A DNA stretch of 64,000 bases, from NCBI GenBank assembly GCA_050247515.1, contig JBFWUB010000007.1, forward strand, positions 62,001-126,000. The letters run 5' to 3'. The stretch is from RAM1 sp050247515 (lineage in GTDB: Bacteria > Pseudomonadota > Gammaproteobacteria > Burkholderiales > Burkholderiaceae_C). A program made the position numbers and the translations under genes. The notes beneath the pieces were generated by a model. The model had not been told where the DNA came from and ran no database searches. It saw only the letters and a program-made list of their open reading frames with translations. Position 1 is the first letter of the stretch. Each line of letters opens with the position of its first letter. Shown here in pieces: positions 31,974-40,356 of the stretch.

Positions 31974-32476
31974 GTTCTATCCATCTGGTGGTGATGGGTG
32001 TGGCGGGCTGCGGCAAATCAGCCGTCGGCCAGCGCATGGCCCGGCAGCTGAACCTGCCTCTGATCGAAGGCGACGACTTTCACCCCAAGCGCAACATCCA
32101 CAAGATGCAGCAGGGCATTGCGCTGACCGACGACGACCGCGCCGACTGGCTGCGCCTGCTGGGCGAACAGCTGGCCGCGCAGCCGGCCGGTGCCGTGCTG
32201 ACCTGCTCGGCGCTCAAGCGTGCCTACCGCGACACGTTGCGCGCGGCCTTGCCGGGCCTGCGCTTTGTGCACCTGGCCATTACCCAGGCCGAATCATTGC
32301 GCCGCGTGGCCGCGCGCCCCGGCCACTTTTACCCGCCCAGCCTGGTGGCCAGCCAGTTCGAGGCGCTGCAGGACCCGGCGGGTGAAGAGGGCGTATTGAG
32401 CCTGGACGCCAGCGCCGCGCTGGACGCATTGGCCCTGCAGGCCGTGGGCTGGATTAATTCAACAATGCGTAATTGA
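31970..32476 (+). CDS. gntK: Gluconokinase, GntK-type
   Basis: A P-loop kinase that phosphorylates gluconate to 6-phosphogluconate. The 168-residue length, Walker A GVAGCGKSAVG and the substrate region EGDDFHPKRNIHKMQQG then LTDDDRADWL fit GntK. CSALKRAYRDTLR is the family's lid region. Start overlaps the TetR stop (ATGA). No gluconate transporter or other sugar-acid gene is nearby, so pathway context is limited. Confidence 0.92.
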   Translation: MSSIHLVVMGVAGCGKSAVGQRMARQLNLPLIEGDDFHPKRNIHKMQQGIALTDDDRADWLRLLGEQLAAQPAGAVLTCSALKRAYRDTLRAALPGLRFVHLAITQAESLRRVAARPGHFYPPSLVASQFEALQDPAGEEGVLSLDASAALDALALQAVGWINSTMRN

Positions 32477-32481
32477 TTACG
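32468..32481. promoter_or_regulatory. Perfect 14-bp palindrome CGTAATTGATTACG upstream of the MBL gene
   Basis: The 6-bp arms CGTAAT/ATTACG with a 2-base centre span the gntK stop codon and lie about 40 bases before the MBL start. A TAAAAT hexamer at 32488-32493 could be a -10 element, with no convincing -35. A TetR-type regulator gene lies upstream, so this is a candidate operator. Confidence 0.5.
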
Positions 32482-32519
32482 ATTAGGTAAAATCCGCCAC
32501 TTCACTGGAGACACCCCCG

Positions 32520-33509
32520 ATGAGCAAGGCATTTGCATCCCAGGCCGACCTGGCCGACAAGAAGATCACGTTTGAGCAGCTCAGCGCGCACTGCTGGGCC
32601 TACACCGCCGAAGGCGACCCGAACTCGGGCGTGATCATTGGCGACAAGTTCATCATGGTCAGCGACGCCACGGCCACGCCCGACATGGCGCGCGACCTGA
32701 TCGCGCGCATCCGCACCGTGAGCGACAAACCCATCAAGTACGTGCTGCTGACCCACTACCACGCGGTGCGCGTGCTGGGCGCCAGCGCCTATGCGGCCGA
32801 GGGCGCCACGGAAATCATCGCCAGCCAGGGCACGCTGGACCTGATCATCGAGCGCGGCAAGGAAGACATGCAAAGCGAGATGGAGCGCTTTCCGCGCCTG
32901 TTTCGCGGCGCCGACAGCGTGCCGGGCCTGACCTGGCCCACCATGGTGATTGGCGGCGGTGATGCGACCAGGGGCGAAGTGCCCGGCAAGCTGACCGTGG
33001 ACCTGGGCGGCGTCAAGGTCCAGATCTGGAGCCCCGGCTACGGCCACACGCGCGGCGACACCATTGCCTGGGTGGCTGAAGAAAAGGTCCTGTTCAGCGG
33101 CGACCTGGTCGAATACGAAGCCGGCGTCTACACCGGCGACGCCCAGCTGGAAGAATGGCCCGCCACGCTGGAAGCGCTGCGCGCGCTGAACGCCGAATTC
33201 ATCGTGCCCGGCCGTGGTGAAGCCATGAAGGGCAACGCCGATGTGAACAAGGCGCTGGATTACACCAAGCGTTGGGTCACCACGCTGTTCCAGGCCGGCA
33301 AGGAAGCCGCGGCCGCCGGCATGGACCTGAAGGCCGCCATGGCCCACACCCGCAAGGCCATGGACCCGGTGTTCGGCCATGTGTTCATCTACGAGCACTG
33401 CCTGCCGTTTGACGTGAGCCGCGCCTACGACGAAGCCAAGGGCATCAAGAACCCCCGCATCTGGACCGCCGAGCGCGACCAGGAAATGTGGGCGGCGCTG
33501 CAGGCCTGA
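32520..33509 (+). CDS. MBL-fold protein with incomplete metal site
   Basis: A 329-residue metallo-beta-lactamase-fold protein. The usual HxHxDH reads LTHYHAVR, so the aspartate and third histidine are missing. The histidine in GYGHTRGD and the aspartate in LFSGDLVE are kept, but the last histidine position reads VPGRGEAM. It could bind one metal or have a changed function. A CTGGAG ribosome-binding site precedes the ATG. The C-terminal 100 residues are helical (dimerisation or substrate lid). Downstream of gntK by 43 bases, possibly with its own promoter. Confidence 0.83.
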   Translation: MSKAFASQADLADKKITFEQLSAHCWAYTAEGDPNSGVIIGDKFIMVSDATATPDMARDLIARIRTVSDKPIKYVLLTHYHAVRVLGASAYAAEGATEIIASQGTLDLIIERGKEDMQSEMERFPRLFRGADSVPGLTWPTMVIGGGDATRGEVPGKLTVDLGGVKVQIWSPGYGHTRGDTIAWVAEEKVLFSGDLVEYEAGVYTGDAQLEEWPATLEALRALNAEFIVPGRGEAMKGNADVNKALDYTKRWVTTLFQAGKEAAAAGMDLKAAMAHTRKAMDPVFGHVFIYEHCLPFDVSRAYDEAKGIKNPRIWTAERDQEMWAALQA

Positions 33510-33519
33510 CAGTCTTGTC

Positions 33520-33540
33520 ATGCCGGGCTTGACCCGGCAT
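33520..33540. terminator. Hairpin between convergent MBL and histidine kinase genes
   Basis: An 8-bp perfect stem, ATGCCGGG / CCCGGCAT, with a 5-base loop. It lies 10 bases after the MBL stop and 19 bases beyond the kinase stop on the other strand. There is no T-run, so it may act as a bidirectional RNA end or be a member of a dispersed repeat family rather than a strict intrinsic terminator. Confidence 0.5.
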
Positions 33541-33559
33541 CCATGGCGCCCGGATCGAA

Positions 33560-35434
33560 TCAGGCCGGCCAGTGCAGCCGCACCACGGTGCCGCCGCCCT
33601 CGCGCGGCGCCAGCACGAGCGCGGCACCGATCGAGCCAGCGCGCGCCTGCATGCTGGCCATGCCCTGGCCGCCGGGCTCTGGCGCCTGTGCGGGCAGCCC
33701 CACGCCGTTGTCCGCTACCTCCAGCACGATGGCCTGGCCGTCTGCTGTGGCCTTGCAGTTCACCCACACTGCGCTGGCTCGCGCATGCTTGAGCACATTG
33801 GTCAGCGCCTCCAGCACGATGCGCTGCACCTGCAGCACGGCGCGCGGCGTCATGCCGGGCAGGGTGGGCAGCTCGTGCACGTCCCAGTGCAGGGCCAGGC
33901 CCGCGGCCTGCAGGCGCGGCTGCACGCGCCAGCGCAAGGTGGCCAGCGCCGTCGTCAGGTCGCCATCGGCCAGCTGCATGGAATCCACCGCCAGGCGCAT
34001 TTCGTCCAGCGCGGCCTTCACGTGCTCTTCCAGCACGTCAGCGTGCGCGCCGGGCTGCTTGACCAGGTTCAGCAGGCCCACCAGCTGCGCGCCCACGCCG
34101 TCGTGCAGGTCGCGCATGATGCGCTGGCGCTCGGTGGCGGTGGCCTGCGCGGCCTTTTGCTCCTGCAGCTGGCCAAAGGCGTCGTTCAGCTCGGCCTCCT
34201 TGGCGCGGATGCGCGCCTCCAGCGTCTGGTTCAGTGTGTGCAGCGTGGCGGCGCTGCGCGCATAGCGGTCCACGATGATGCCGGCCATGATGACCACGAA
34301 GAAAAACATGGTGTGCGGCGTGAGCGACGAGCGCGTGGCCCCGCCCAGGCCCAGGCGCACCAGCCCCAGGTCGTGCAGACCCGCCAGCACGGCCAGCCCG
34401 CCGGCCAGCGTGAGCACCATGGCGGTGACGCGATGGGGCCCGCCGGGTGTAAACGCGCGGCGCACCACCAGCGCCCAGGTGGTCACGCCCAGCGGCGCCA
34501 GCAGCGCCAGCGCCACCGTCCAGGCCCAGGGCTGGTGCAGGCCGAAACCCACCAGCACCAGCGCCAGCGCCACCGGCAGGTAGGCCAGCAACGCGCGCGC
34601 CATGCGGGCGTGCCCCAGGTCCAGCGCCAGCAGCGCAAACAGGCACATCAGGGCCAGGTGCCAGGCATAGGCCGTGGCCGTGACCATGCCCCAGGCCGGC
34701 CAGGGCACGGGCACGTCGGGCCACACGCGGTCCAGGTTGCGGAAGATGCCCAGGAACGAGGCCGTGGCAAAGCAGGCAAACACCGCGTCGCGCATGCGCG
34801 TCCACAGCGCCAGCGCCATCAGCCCCAGCAGGGCCAGCGCCACGCAGAACACCAGCGACGCCACATAGCGCCAGCGCCGCTGGGTGTCGTATTCCTGCAG
34901 CAGCGTGGCCTCGGGCCCGAAGCGCACCACCGACAGGCCGCCCCAGCGCGCGTCCTGCGTGGTGACCTGCACCACCAGCTCGTTGGGCCGGTCGGCGTGC
35001 AGCAGCGGTGCGTCCACCGGTGCCAGGTGCGGCGTCTTGGCCGCGTCGTAGCGCGGGTCACCCAGCGTGCCGCGCGCCAGCACGCGCGCGCCGTTCACCG
35101 TGGCCACCACCTGGTTGCCCACCCGGGTGAACAGCAGCGCCATGGGCTGGCTGCCCTGGCGCGGCGGCAGCGCGATACGGTAGGTGGCGGTGCCGCCGCG
35201 CCCGGGAAAGGCGGCGTCCCAGCGGTGCGTGAGCGTCACGGTGCGCTGCACCACGCTGGCGCCCTCGGGCTGCAGCACGGCCTGGGCCTGGCGCAGCTGC
35301 ACCACGCCGGGGGCGGCCTGCGCGTCCTCGATGTCCTGCTGGTCCTGCGCATGGGCTGGCGCCGCGGCCAGTGCCAGCGCGCAGGCCACGGCCCACAGCG
35401 CGGCCACCAGGCGGGGCAGGGCGCGCGGGCGCAT
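33560..35434 (-). CDS. Sensor histidine kinase, NarX/HisKA_3 type with 7TM-like sensor
   Basis: A 624-residue sensor. A signal sequence (about 1-30) leads to a periplasmic beta-rich domain (to about 205), seven or so transmembrane helices (about 210-410), a coiled-coil, and the HisKA_3 kinase core. The phosphorylated histidine is in MRDLHDGVGAQL, the N-box in EALTNVLKHA and the G-box in VADNGVGLP. Its ATG overlaps the response regulator stop by one base (TGATG), so the pair is translationally coupled. The layout resembles 7TMR-DISM sensors. The signal is unknown. Confidence 0.9.
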   Translation of the reverse strand: MRPRALPRLVAALWAVACALALAAAPAHAQDQQDIEDAQAAPGVVQLRQAQAVLQPEGASVVQRTVTLTHRWDAAFPGRGGTATYRIALPPRQGSQPMALLFTRVGNQVVATVNGARVLARGTLGDPRYDAAKTPHLAPVDAPLLHADRPNELVVQVTTQDARWGGLSVVRFGPEATLLQEYDTQRRWRYVASLVFCVALALLGLMALALWTRMRDAVFACFATASFLGIFRNLDRVWPDVPVPWPAWGMVTATAYAWHLALMCLFALLALDLGHARMARALLAYLPVALALVLVGFGLHQPWAWTVALALLAPLGVTTWALVVRRAFTPGGPHRVTAMVLTLAGGLAVLAGLHDLGLVRLGLGGATRSSLTPHTMFFFVVIMAGIIVDRYARSAATLHTLNQTLEARIRAKEAELNDAFGQLQEQKAAQATATERQRIMRDLHDGVGAQLVGLLNLVKQPGAHADVLEEHVKAALDEMRLAVDSMQLADGDLTTALATLRWRVQPRLQAAGLALHWDVHELPTLPGMTPRAVLQVQRIVLEALTNVLKHARASAVWVNCKATADGQAIVLEVADNGVGLPAQAPEPGGQGMASMQARAGSIGAALVLAPREGGGTVVRLHWPA

Positions 35435-36138
35435 CAGTTGCGCAGCAGCCCGAGCTGGCGGGCTTCGTACACGGCCTCGGTCTTGGAGCTGACGCTGAGC
35501 TTGCCGTAGATGTTGCGCACGTGGCTGTGCACGGTGTGCACGGAAATGTTCAGCAAGTTGGCGGTTTCGCCGTAGCTGAAGCCGCGCGCCACCAGCGACA
35601 GGACCTCGGTCTCCTTGGGCGACAGGGGCTGCTGGGGGGCCGCGGGCCCGTGCACCGGCGGGGCCGCAACGCCAGCGCCGGCGCTGCCCAGCTGCCCCAG
35701 CAGCTTGCGCGCAATGATGGGCGACATGGGCGAGCCGCCGTTGCGCAGGTTCATGATGTGCGCGGCCAGGTCTTCGCCCGTGCCGTCCTTGAGCAGGTAG
35801 CCCTTGGCCCCGGCGCCAAAGGCCTTCATCATGTGGGCCTCGTCGCCAAACATGGTGATGACCATGACCTCGCAGGCCGGCTGCAGCCGCGTGCATTCAC
35901 GGATCACGTCAATGCCCGAGCCGTCGGGCAGGCCCAGGTCCACCAGCAGCACGTCCACCGGGTTGGCGGCCAGCCAGGCCAGCATGTCGCGTGCCCTGGC
36001 GGCTGAATGCAACAGCGCCAGCCGCGGGTTGGCGCGGATGACGGCCTCAAAGCGGCTGCGCGTGCCCGGGTCGTCTTCCACCAGGGCGACGGTGACGGGG
36101 GCTTCGGCGGCGGTTGCGCGGGATGCAGGCATGGGCAT
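35434..36138 (-). CDS. Response regulator, NarL/FixJ (LuxR HTH) family
   Basis: A 234-residue two-component regulator. The receiver domain (about 15-130) shows the acidic pair VEDD, the phosphoacceptor in LLVDLGLPDG and the conserved lysine in GYLLKDG. A proline/alanine linker leads to a LuxR-type HTH with LSPKETEVLSLVARGFSYGE and VHTVHSHVRNIYGKL. It is the first gene of a two-gene operon with its kinase and divergent from an Fnr-like regulator 141 bases away. Confidence 0.93.
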   Translation of the reverse strand: MPMPASRATAAEAPVTVALVEDDPGTRSRFEAVIRANPRLALLHSAARARDMLAWLAANPVDVLLVDLGLPDGSGIDVIRECTRLQPACEVMVITMFGDEAHMMKAFGAGAKGYLLKDGTGEDLAAHIMNLRNGGSPMSPIIARKLLGQLGSAGAGVAAPPVHGPAAPQQPLSPKETEVLSLVARGFSYGETANLLNISVHTVHSHVRNIYGKLSVSSKTEAVYEARQLGLLRN

Positions 36139-36239
36139 GGGGCTGCGGTGCAGCCGGTGCGATGGTTACACAGAGCCTGCCAGCACCGCAAGCGCGGCGC
36201 ATCGCCAGAAATGGGGAGGCCGGCGACGCGGCGACGGGT

Positions 36240-36253
36240 ATGTCAAAAGACAT
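36240..36253. promoter_or_regulatory. Perfect palindrome ATGTC-AAAA-GACAT, Fnr/Crp-type site candidate
   Basis: Two 5-bp arms with a 4-base spacer have the geometry of an Fnr box (TTGAT-N4-ATCAA). It is 26 bases before the GTG of the Crp/Fnr gene and 101 bases before the divergent response regulator, so it could serve autoregulation or control of both. Confidence 0.5.
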
Positions 36254-36279
36254 TCCCGGCCAAAGTTACACTGCGCAGC

Positions 36280-37035
36280 GTGAATGCCCCAGCCGTCTCC
36301 GTCTGCCCGCCCGTGCCCTGCAAAAACTGCGCCCTGCGCGCGCGCGAGGCGTTTTCGCCGCTGCAGGCCGGCGAGCTGGAATTCATCGAACACTACCGCA
36401 GCGACATGGTGGACCTGCCCGCGGGCGCGGCCATCATCCCCGAGCATCGCACCAGCGACCGGCTGTTCACCCTGTATGCGGGCTGGGCCTTTCGCTACAG
36501 GACGCTGAGCGACGGGCGCCGCCAGATCCTGAACTTCCTGGTGCCGGGCGACTTCATTGGCCTGCAGGAGGAATTTGCCGACGGCGCCACGCCGGGGGTG
36601 GAGGCGGTGACGCCGGTGCGCCTGTGCGTGTTTGCGCGCGACGGGCTGTGGCCGCTGTTTCGTGAATACCCGAGCCTGGGCTACGACATCACCTGGCTGG
36701 CCGCGCGCGAGGAGCACTGGGTGGACCACCACCTGGTGTCCGCCGGGCGGCGCAACGCCATGGAACGCGTGGCCATGCTGCTGATCCACCTGTACCGCCG
36801 GGCCGAGCGCGTGGGCATGGCGAAAGACGGCGCGGTGCCGTTCCCGTTCAACCAGCAGCACATCGCCGACGCGCTGGGCCTGTCGCTGGTCCACACCAAC
36901 AAGACGCTGCGCCGGCTGCAGGCCATGGGCCTGCACAGCCTGAACGAAGGCCAGCTGCGGCTGCTGGCGCCGCGCTCGCTGGAGCGCCTGGCGGACTATT
37001 TTGAGCGGCCCATGCGCCGCGTGCCGTTGATCTGA
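36280..37035 (+). CDS. Crp/Fnr family transcriptional regulator with N-terminal cysteines
   Basis: A 251-residue Crp/Fnr regulator: an N-terminal cNMP-like sensory beta-barrel, a long dimer helix and a C-terminal HTH (about 180-225; FNQQHIADALGLSLVHTNKTLRR). The start is GTG (no in-frame ATG fits). Its N-terminus carries C-x4-CKNCALR, reminiscent of Fe-S-binding Fnr proteins, and a further cysteine is in RLCVFARD, so oxygen or redox sensing is possible but not shown. It is divergent from the NarL-type two-component operon. Confidence 0.87.
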   Translation: MNAPAVSVCPPVPCKNCALRAREAFSPLQAGELEFIEHYRSDMVDLPAGAAIIPEHRTSDRLFTLYAGWAFRYRTLSDGRRQILNFLVPGDFIGLQEEFADGATPGVEAVTPVRLCVFARDGLWPLFREYPSLGYDITWLAAREEHWVDHHLVSAGRRNAMERVAMLLIHLYRRAERVGMAKDGAVPFPFNQQHIADALGLSLVHTNKTLRRLQAMGLHSLNEGQLRLLAPRSLERLADYFERPMRRVPLI

Positions 37036-37067
37036 ACGAAGGCCCGGCGCCGGCTGGGCCGCGCGCG

Positions 37068-37955
37068 TCAGTGCTGCGCGGCCAGCTCGCGCAGGTCGCG
37101 CTGGTAGGCGCGCAGGCGCCGCGCGGCCGATTCGCGCTGCGCGGCGGTGGTGCTGGCATGCAGCGCGGCAAAGGCGCGGCAGCTGTCGTGCAGCCAGGCG
37201 TCGCGCTTTTGGCGCCACACCGGGTCGGGTGAATCCTGGGTGCGCTGCAGGTAGCCGCGCAGGGCCTCGCGCACCTGCGCGGGCGGCACGCCGGGCTGCG
37301 ACGCCACTGCCCGCAGCGTCTGCAGCGCATCGCGCTGGCGGCGCTGGCGTTCTGCAAACACCGCCTGCGCATCAAACGGCGTCATCTCCACCGCGCGCTG
37401 CACCGCGGCGCGCTGGGCGTCGTCCAGCGTGCCGTAGATCATCTCGGCGCGCTCGGTCATCTGCTTGACGCGGCGCTCCTGCAGCGCGGCGGGGGTTACG
37501 TCCAGCCATTCCTTGCGCCATTCAGCGTCCTTGCGCTCGTAGTGCTTTTGCAGGTGCTGCAGCTGCGCGGGCGTCAGGCTGGCGGCGGTGGCGGCGACGG
37601 CAGGCTCGGCAAACGCGGCCAGCGCGGCGATGCGTTCACGCGCCTGGGCCACCAGCGCGCAGGCCTGCGCCGGCGTGATGTCGGTAGGCGCCAGACGCTC
37701 GGCCTGCGCCAGCAGCGCCGCATAGCGCGGCAGCTCGTTGCCGCGGTGCCACTGCTGCAGCTGCGTCAGGTCCTCGCGCACGCGGGCGGCCTGCGCGTCG
37801 TCAAAATCCAGGTACGCGTCCAGCCGCCAATAGGCAAATTCGGGCACGGCGCCGTAGCCCAGCTTGAGCGCGCTGCACGCCGTCAGTGCGCCGGCACACA
37901 CAGCGGCCAGCGCCGTCAGGCCGATAATCCGCAGCAGATTTGAAACGATCGCCAT
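37068..37955 (-). CDS. DUF6279 family lipoprotein
   Basis: A 295-residue predicted lipoprotein. The signal peptide ends in the lipobox LTACSA at about residue 27. The mature part is mostly helical and very rich in alanine, glutamine and arginine, with the family-type opening LKLGYGAVPEFAYWRLDAYLDF split across residues 30-51. Function unknown. ATG 37955 is 16 bases from the divergent glmU start, so the two promoters must overlap the genes. Confidence 0.8.
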   Translation of the reverse strand: MAIVSNLLRIIGLTALAAVCAGALTACSALKLGYGAVPEFAYWRLDAYLDFDDAQAARVREDLTQLQQWHRGNELPRYAALLAQAERLAPTDITPAQACALVAQARERIAALAAFAEPAVAATAASLTPAQLQHLQKHYERKDAEWRKEWLDVTPAALQERRVKQMTERAEMIYGTLDDAQRAAVQRAVEMTPFDAQAVFAERQRRQRDALQTLRAVASQPGVPPAQVREALRGYLQRTQDSPDPVWRQKRDAWLHDSCRAFAALHASTTAAQRESAARRLRAYQRDLRELAAQH

Positions 37956-37971
37956 AGTGCAGGGGTTCCGT

Positions 37972-39372
37972 ATGACAGCAGTGGATGTAGTGATCATGGC
38001 CGCCGGCAAGGGCACCCGCATGAAAAGCCGGCTGCCCAAAGTGTTGCACCGATTGGCCGGCCGTGCACTGGTCCAGCATGTAATAGACACCGCCGCGGGG
38101 CTGAAAGCCCGCCATGTGGTGGTGATCACCGGCCACGGCGCGCCCGAAGTGGAAGCCGCGCTGGCGCGGTCCGCCGCCGCCGCAGGCACCACGCCACCGG
38201 TGTTTGTGCGCCAGGAACCCCAGCTGGGCACCGGCCACGCGGTGCAGCAGGCCGTGCCCGTGCTGCCCGACGACGGCATTGCCCTGATACTGAACGGCGA
38301 CGTGCCGCTGATCGAAGCCGCCACGCTGCGCGGGCTGATCACCGACTGTGCCGGCAAACGCCTGGCGCTGCTGACGGTGGACATGCCCGACCCCTCGGGC
38401 TACGGCCGCATCATCCGCAGCGGCGACGCCGTGCTGGCCATCGTGGAACACAAGGACGCCGACGCCCAGCAACGCCAGATCCGCGAGATTTATACCGGCG
38501 TGATGGCGCTGCCCGCGGCGCTGCTCAAGCGCTGGCTGGCCCGGCTGACCAACGACAACAGCCAGGGCGAGTACTACCTGACCGACATCGTGAAATTTGC
38601 GGTGGCCGACGGCGCCGAGGTGGTAGCCACCAAGACACCCGACAAGGTGCAGGTGGACGGCGTGAACAGCCCCGTGCAGCTGGCCGAGCTGGAGCGCGCC
38701 TACCAGCTGCGCCACGCGCGCACGCTGATGGACCACGGCGTGCGCCTGGCCGACCCGGCGCGGCTGGACGTGCGCGGCACGCTGAGCTGCGGGCAGGACG
38801 TGGAAATCGACGTGAACTGCGTGTTTGAGGGCAGCGTGTCATTGGGCGACGGCGTGCGCATCGGCGCCAACTGCGTGATCGCCAACGCCACCATCCTGGC
38901 CGGCGCGGTGATCCACCCCTTCACCCACATCGACGGCGAAAAAGCCGGCGTGCGCGTGGGCGAGGGCGCGCTGGTGGGCCCGTTTGCGCGGCTGCGCCCC
39001 GGCGCGCAGTTGGGCGCCGAGGTACACATCGGCAATTTTGTGGAAGTAAAAAATTCCACGCTGGCCGCCGGAGCCAAGGCCAACCACCTGGCCTACCTGG
39101 GCGACGCCACGGTGGGCGAGCGCGTGAACTACGGCGCGGGCAGCATCACCGCCAATTACGACGGCGCCAACAAGCACCGCACGGTGATCGAGGCTGACGT
39201 GCACGTGGGCAGCAACTGCGTGCTGGTGGCCCCGGTGACGCTGGGCGCGGGCGGCACGGTGGGCGGTGGATCGACGATTACCAAGGACACACCGGCGGGC
39301 GCATTGAGCGTGGCGCGCGGCAAGCAGATCAGCATTGCCAATTGGGAACGCCCCAAGAAGGCGCCAAAGTGA
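37972..39372 (+). CDS. glmU: Bifunctional UDP-GlcNAc pyrophosphorylase / GlcN-1-P acetyltransferase
   Basis: GlmU makes UDP-GlcNAc for peptidoglycan and lipopolysaccharide. The N-terminal uridylyltransferase has AAGKGTRMKS at 10-19 and the GTGHA and NGDVPL motifs; the C-terminal half is a left-handed beta-helix with hexapeptide repeats and the acetyltransferase site (GNFVEVKNS, NYDGANKHRT). Full length at 466 residues. The partner glmS lies about 4.7 kb downstream, separated by accessory genes. Confidence 0.97.
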   Translation: MTAVDVVIMAAGKGTRMKSRLPKVLHRLAGRALVQHVIDTAAGLKARHVVVITGHGAPEVEAALARSAAAAGTTPPVFVRQEPQLGTGHAVQQAVPVLPDDGIALILNGDVPLIEAATLRGLITDCAGKRLALLTVDMPDPSGYGRIIRSGDAVLAIVEHKDADAQQRQIREIYTGVMALPAALLKRWLARLTNDNSQGEYYLTDIVKFAVADGAEVVATKTPDKVQVDGVNSPVQLAELERAYQLRHARTLMDHGVRLADPARLDVRGTLSCGQDVEIDVNCVFEGSVSLGDGVRIGANCVIANATILAGAVIHPFTHIDGEKAGVRVGEGALVGPFARLRPGAQLGAEVHIGNFVEVKNSTLAAGAKANHLAYLGDATVGERVNYGAGSITANYDGANKHRTVIEADVHVGSNCVLVAPVTLGAGGTVGGGSTITKDTPAGALSVARGKQISIANWERPKKAPK

Positions 39373-39380
39373 GGCCGTCA

Positions 39381-39415
39381 CTCCCTCTCCCCCTGGGAGA
39401 GGGCAGGGGTGAGGG
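39381..39415 (+). repeat. 35-bp dispersed repeat, copy 1
   Basis: A hairpin-forming sequence (CCCTCTCC / GGGAGAGGG) followed by CAGGGGTGAGGG, directly after the glmU stop. A second copy at 50731-50765 is in inverted orientation and matches at 34 of 35 positions. Repeats of this look are common between genes in proteobacteria. Confidence 0.85.
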
Positions 39416-39434
39416 CCCAGCCATCCCAAAACCA

Positions 39435-39821
39435 TTGCAGGCGTTAGCGGTGCTGTTCCTGCTGGCCAGCCTCGCCCACTTCATCCACAACGCCGAATAC
39501 ATCGCCTATTACCCCGGCATGCCGGGCTGGCTGACGCGCGAGAAGGTGTACCTGTTCTGGCTGGCCTTTGCCAGCCCCGGCGTGGTGGCCCTGATCTGCG
39601 CACGGCTGCGCCGCCCGCGGCTGGCGCTGGTGTTTCTGGCGGTGTATGGCGCGCTGGGGCTGGACGCGCTGGGGCACTATGCCATTGCCCTGTGCTCGGA
39701 GCACACGCTGATGGCCAACGTGACGATCTGGGCGGAGGCGGTGACGGGGTTGGTGTTGTGTGGGGCGTCGGTGGTGGTGTTGGGGCGGCGGGTGATACCT
39801 GGGCTCGCCCGCACCCGGTAA
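39435..39821 (+). CDS. Small membrane protein of unknown function
   Basis: A protein of about 128 residues with four predicted helices and the conserved-looking LAHFIHNAEYIAYYP and MPGWLT near its N-terminus; a further HYAIALCSEH sits mid-protein. The start is uncertain: a GTG at 39369 overlaps the glmU stop but would translate the 35-bp repeat, so I used TTG 39435 just after it. Its last 70 bases are strikingly G/T-rich. No function can be assigned. Confidence 0.6.
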   Translation: MQALAVLFLLASLAHFIHNAEYIAYYPGMPGWLTREKVYLFWLAFASPGVVALICARLRRPRLALVFLAVYGALGLDALGHYAIALCSEHTLMANVTIWAEAVTGLVLCGASVVVLGRRVIPGLARTR

Positions 39822-39847
39822 GCCGCGGATCGAATCTGTCGTTCAGT

Positions 39848-40330
39848 TCATTCCCACTCCCCACCACTTGAAGGCGGCTGCCGAGACAAAAGCTCTTCAT
39901 CGGTCAGTGGTCGTCCGGTCCACACGTGGGCCTCAGAAGCTCCGGCCCCGATAGCCATTTCGTAGAACGCGCGGCGCTCGACCTGCGTGAAGCCACCTGC
40001 GGGCGACCCCAGCGGATGAATGACGACGCGCGGCGAGATGGACAGCAGGGAGTTGCCCAGGAGGCGCCGCAACTGATGCTTGATGAGTTGCTCCGCCACG
40101 GTGAAGTCGGACGCCAGCGTGCGCGGATGGGCAAACGGATTGACCAGCTCCGCAGGCTGCGATGCGGCGGCAACCCTGGCCTGCGCGCCCACGGCGAGGA
40201 TCTTTGCAGGTGCTGCACTGATCGCCAGCTCGGGTACCTCTGCCATGGACTCACCCGTTTTCACGTTCTTCAGCGTGAGGCGCTCGGGCGAAATCTGGAT
40301 GTAGATGAGAGGTTTGAGTGCGGAGAACAT
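39848..40330 (-). CDS. Short MreB-like protein (N-terminal half only)
   Basis: A 160-residue protein resembling the first ~150 residues of the actin homologue MreB: SDFTVAEQLIKHQLRRLLG and FTQVERRAFYEMAIGAGAS correspond to conserved subdomain I segments of MreB. The phosphate-binding loop (DLGTANT in MreB) is replaced by QISPERL, and the whole second half, including the other phosphate and adenosine loops, is absent. It should not bind ATP like MreB. It may be a cell-shape accessory factor. It is in a block of accessory genes between glmU and glmS, next to a peptidase-like gene. Confidence 0.68.
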   Translation of the reverse strand: MFSALKPLIYIQISPERLTLKNVKTGESMAEVPELAISAAPAKILAVGAQARVAAASQPAELVNPFAHPRTLASDFTVAEQLIKHQLRRLLGNSLLSISPRVVIHPLGSPAGGFTQVERRAFYEMAIGAGASEAHVWTGRPLTDEELLSRQPPSSGGEWE

Positions 40331-40356
40331 GTGTCGTATTTTTTAGTTCCTGATTT

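Noticed and set aside
35435..35896. 462-base upstream extension of the histidine kinase frame to 35896
   Set aside because: Upstream of 35434 the frame is a shadow of the response regulator; the signal peptide and one-base TGATG overlap mark the true start at 35434.
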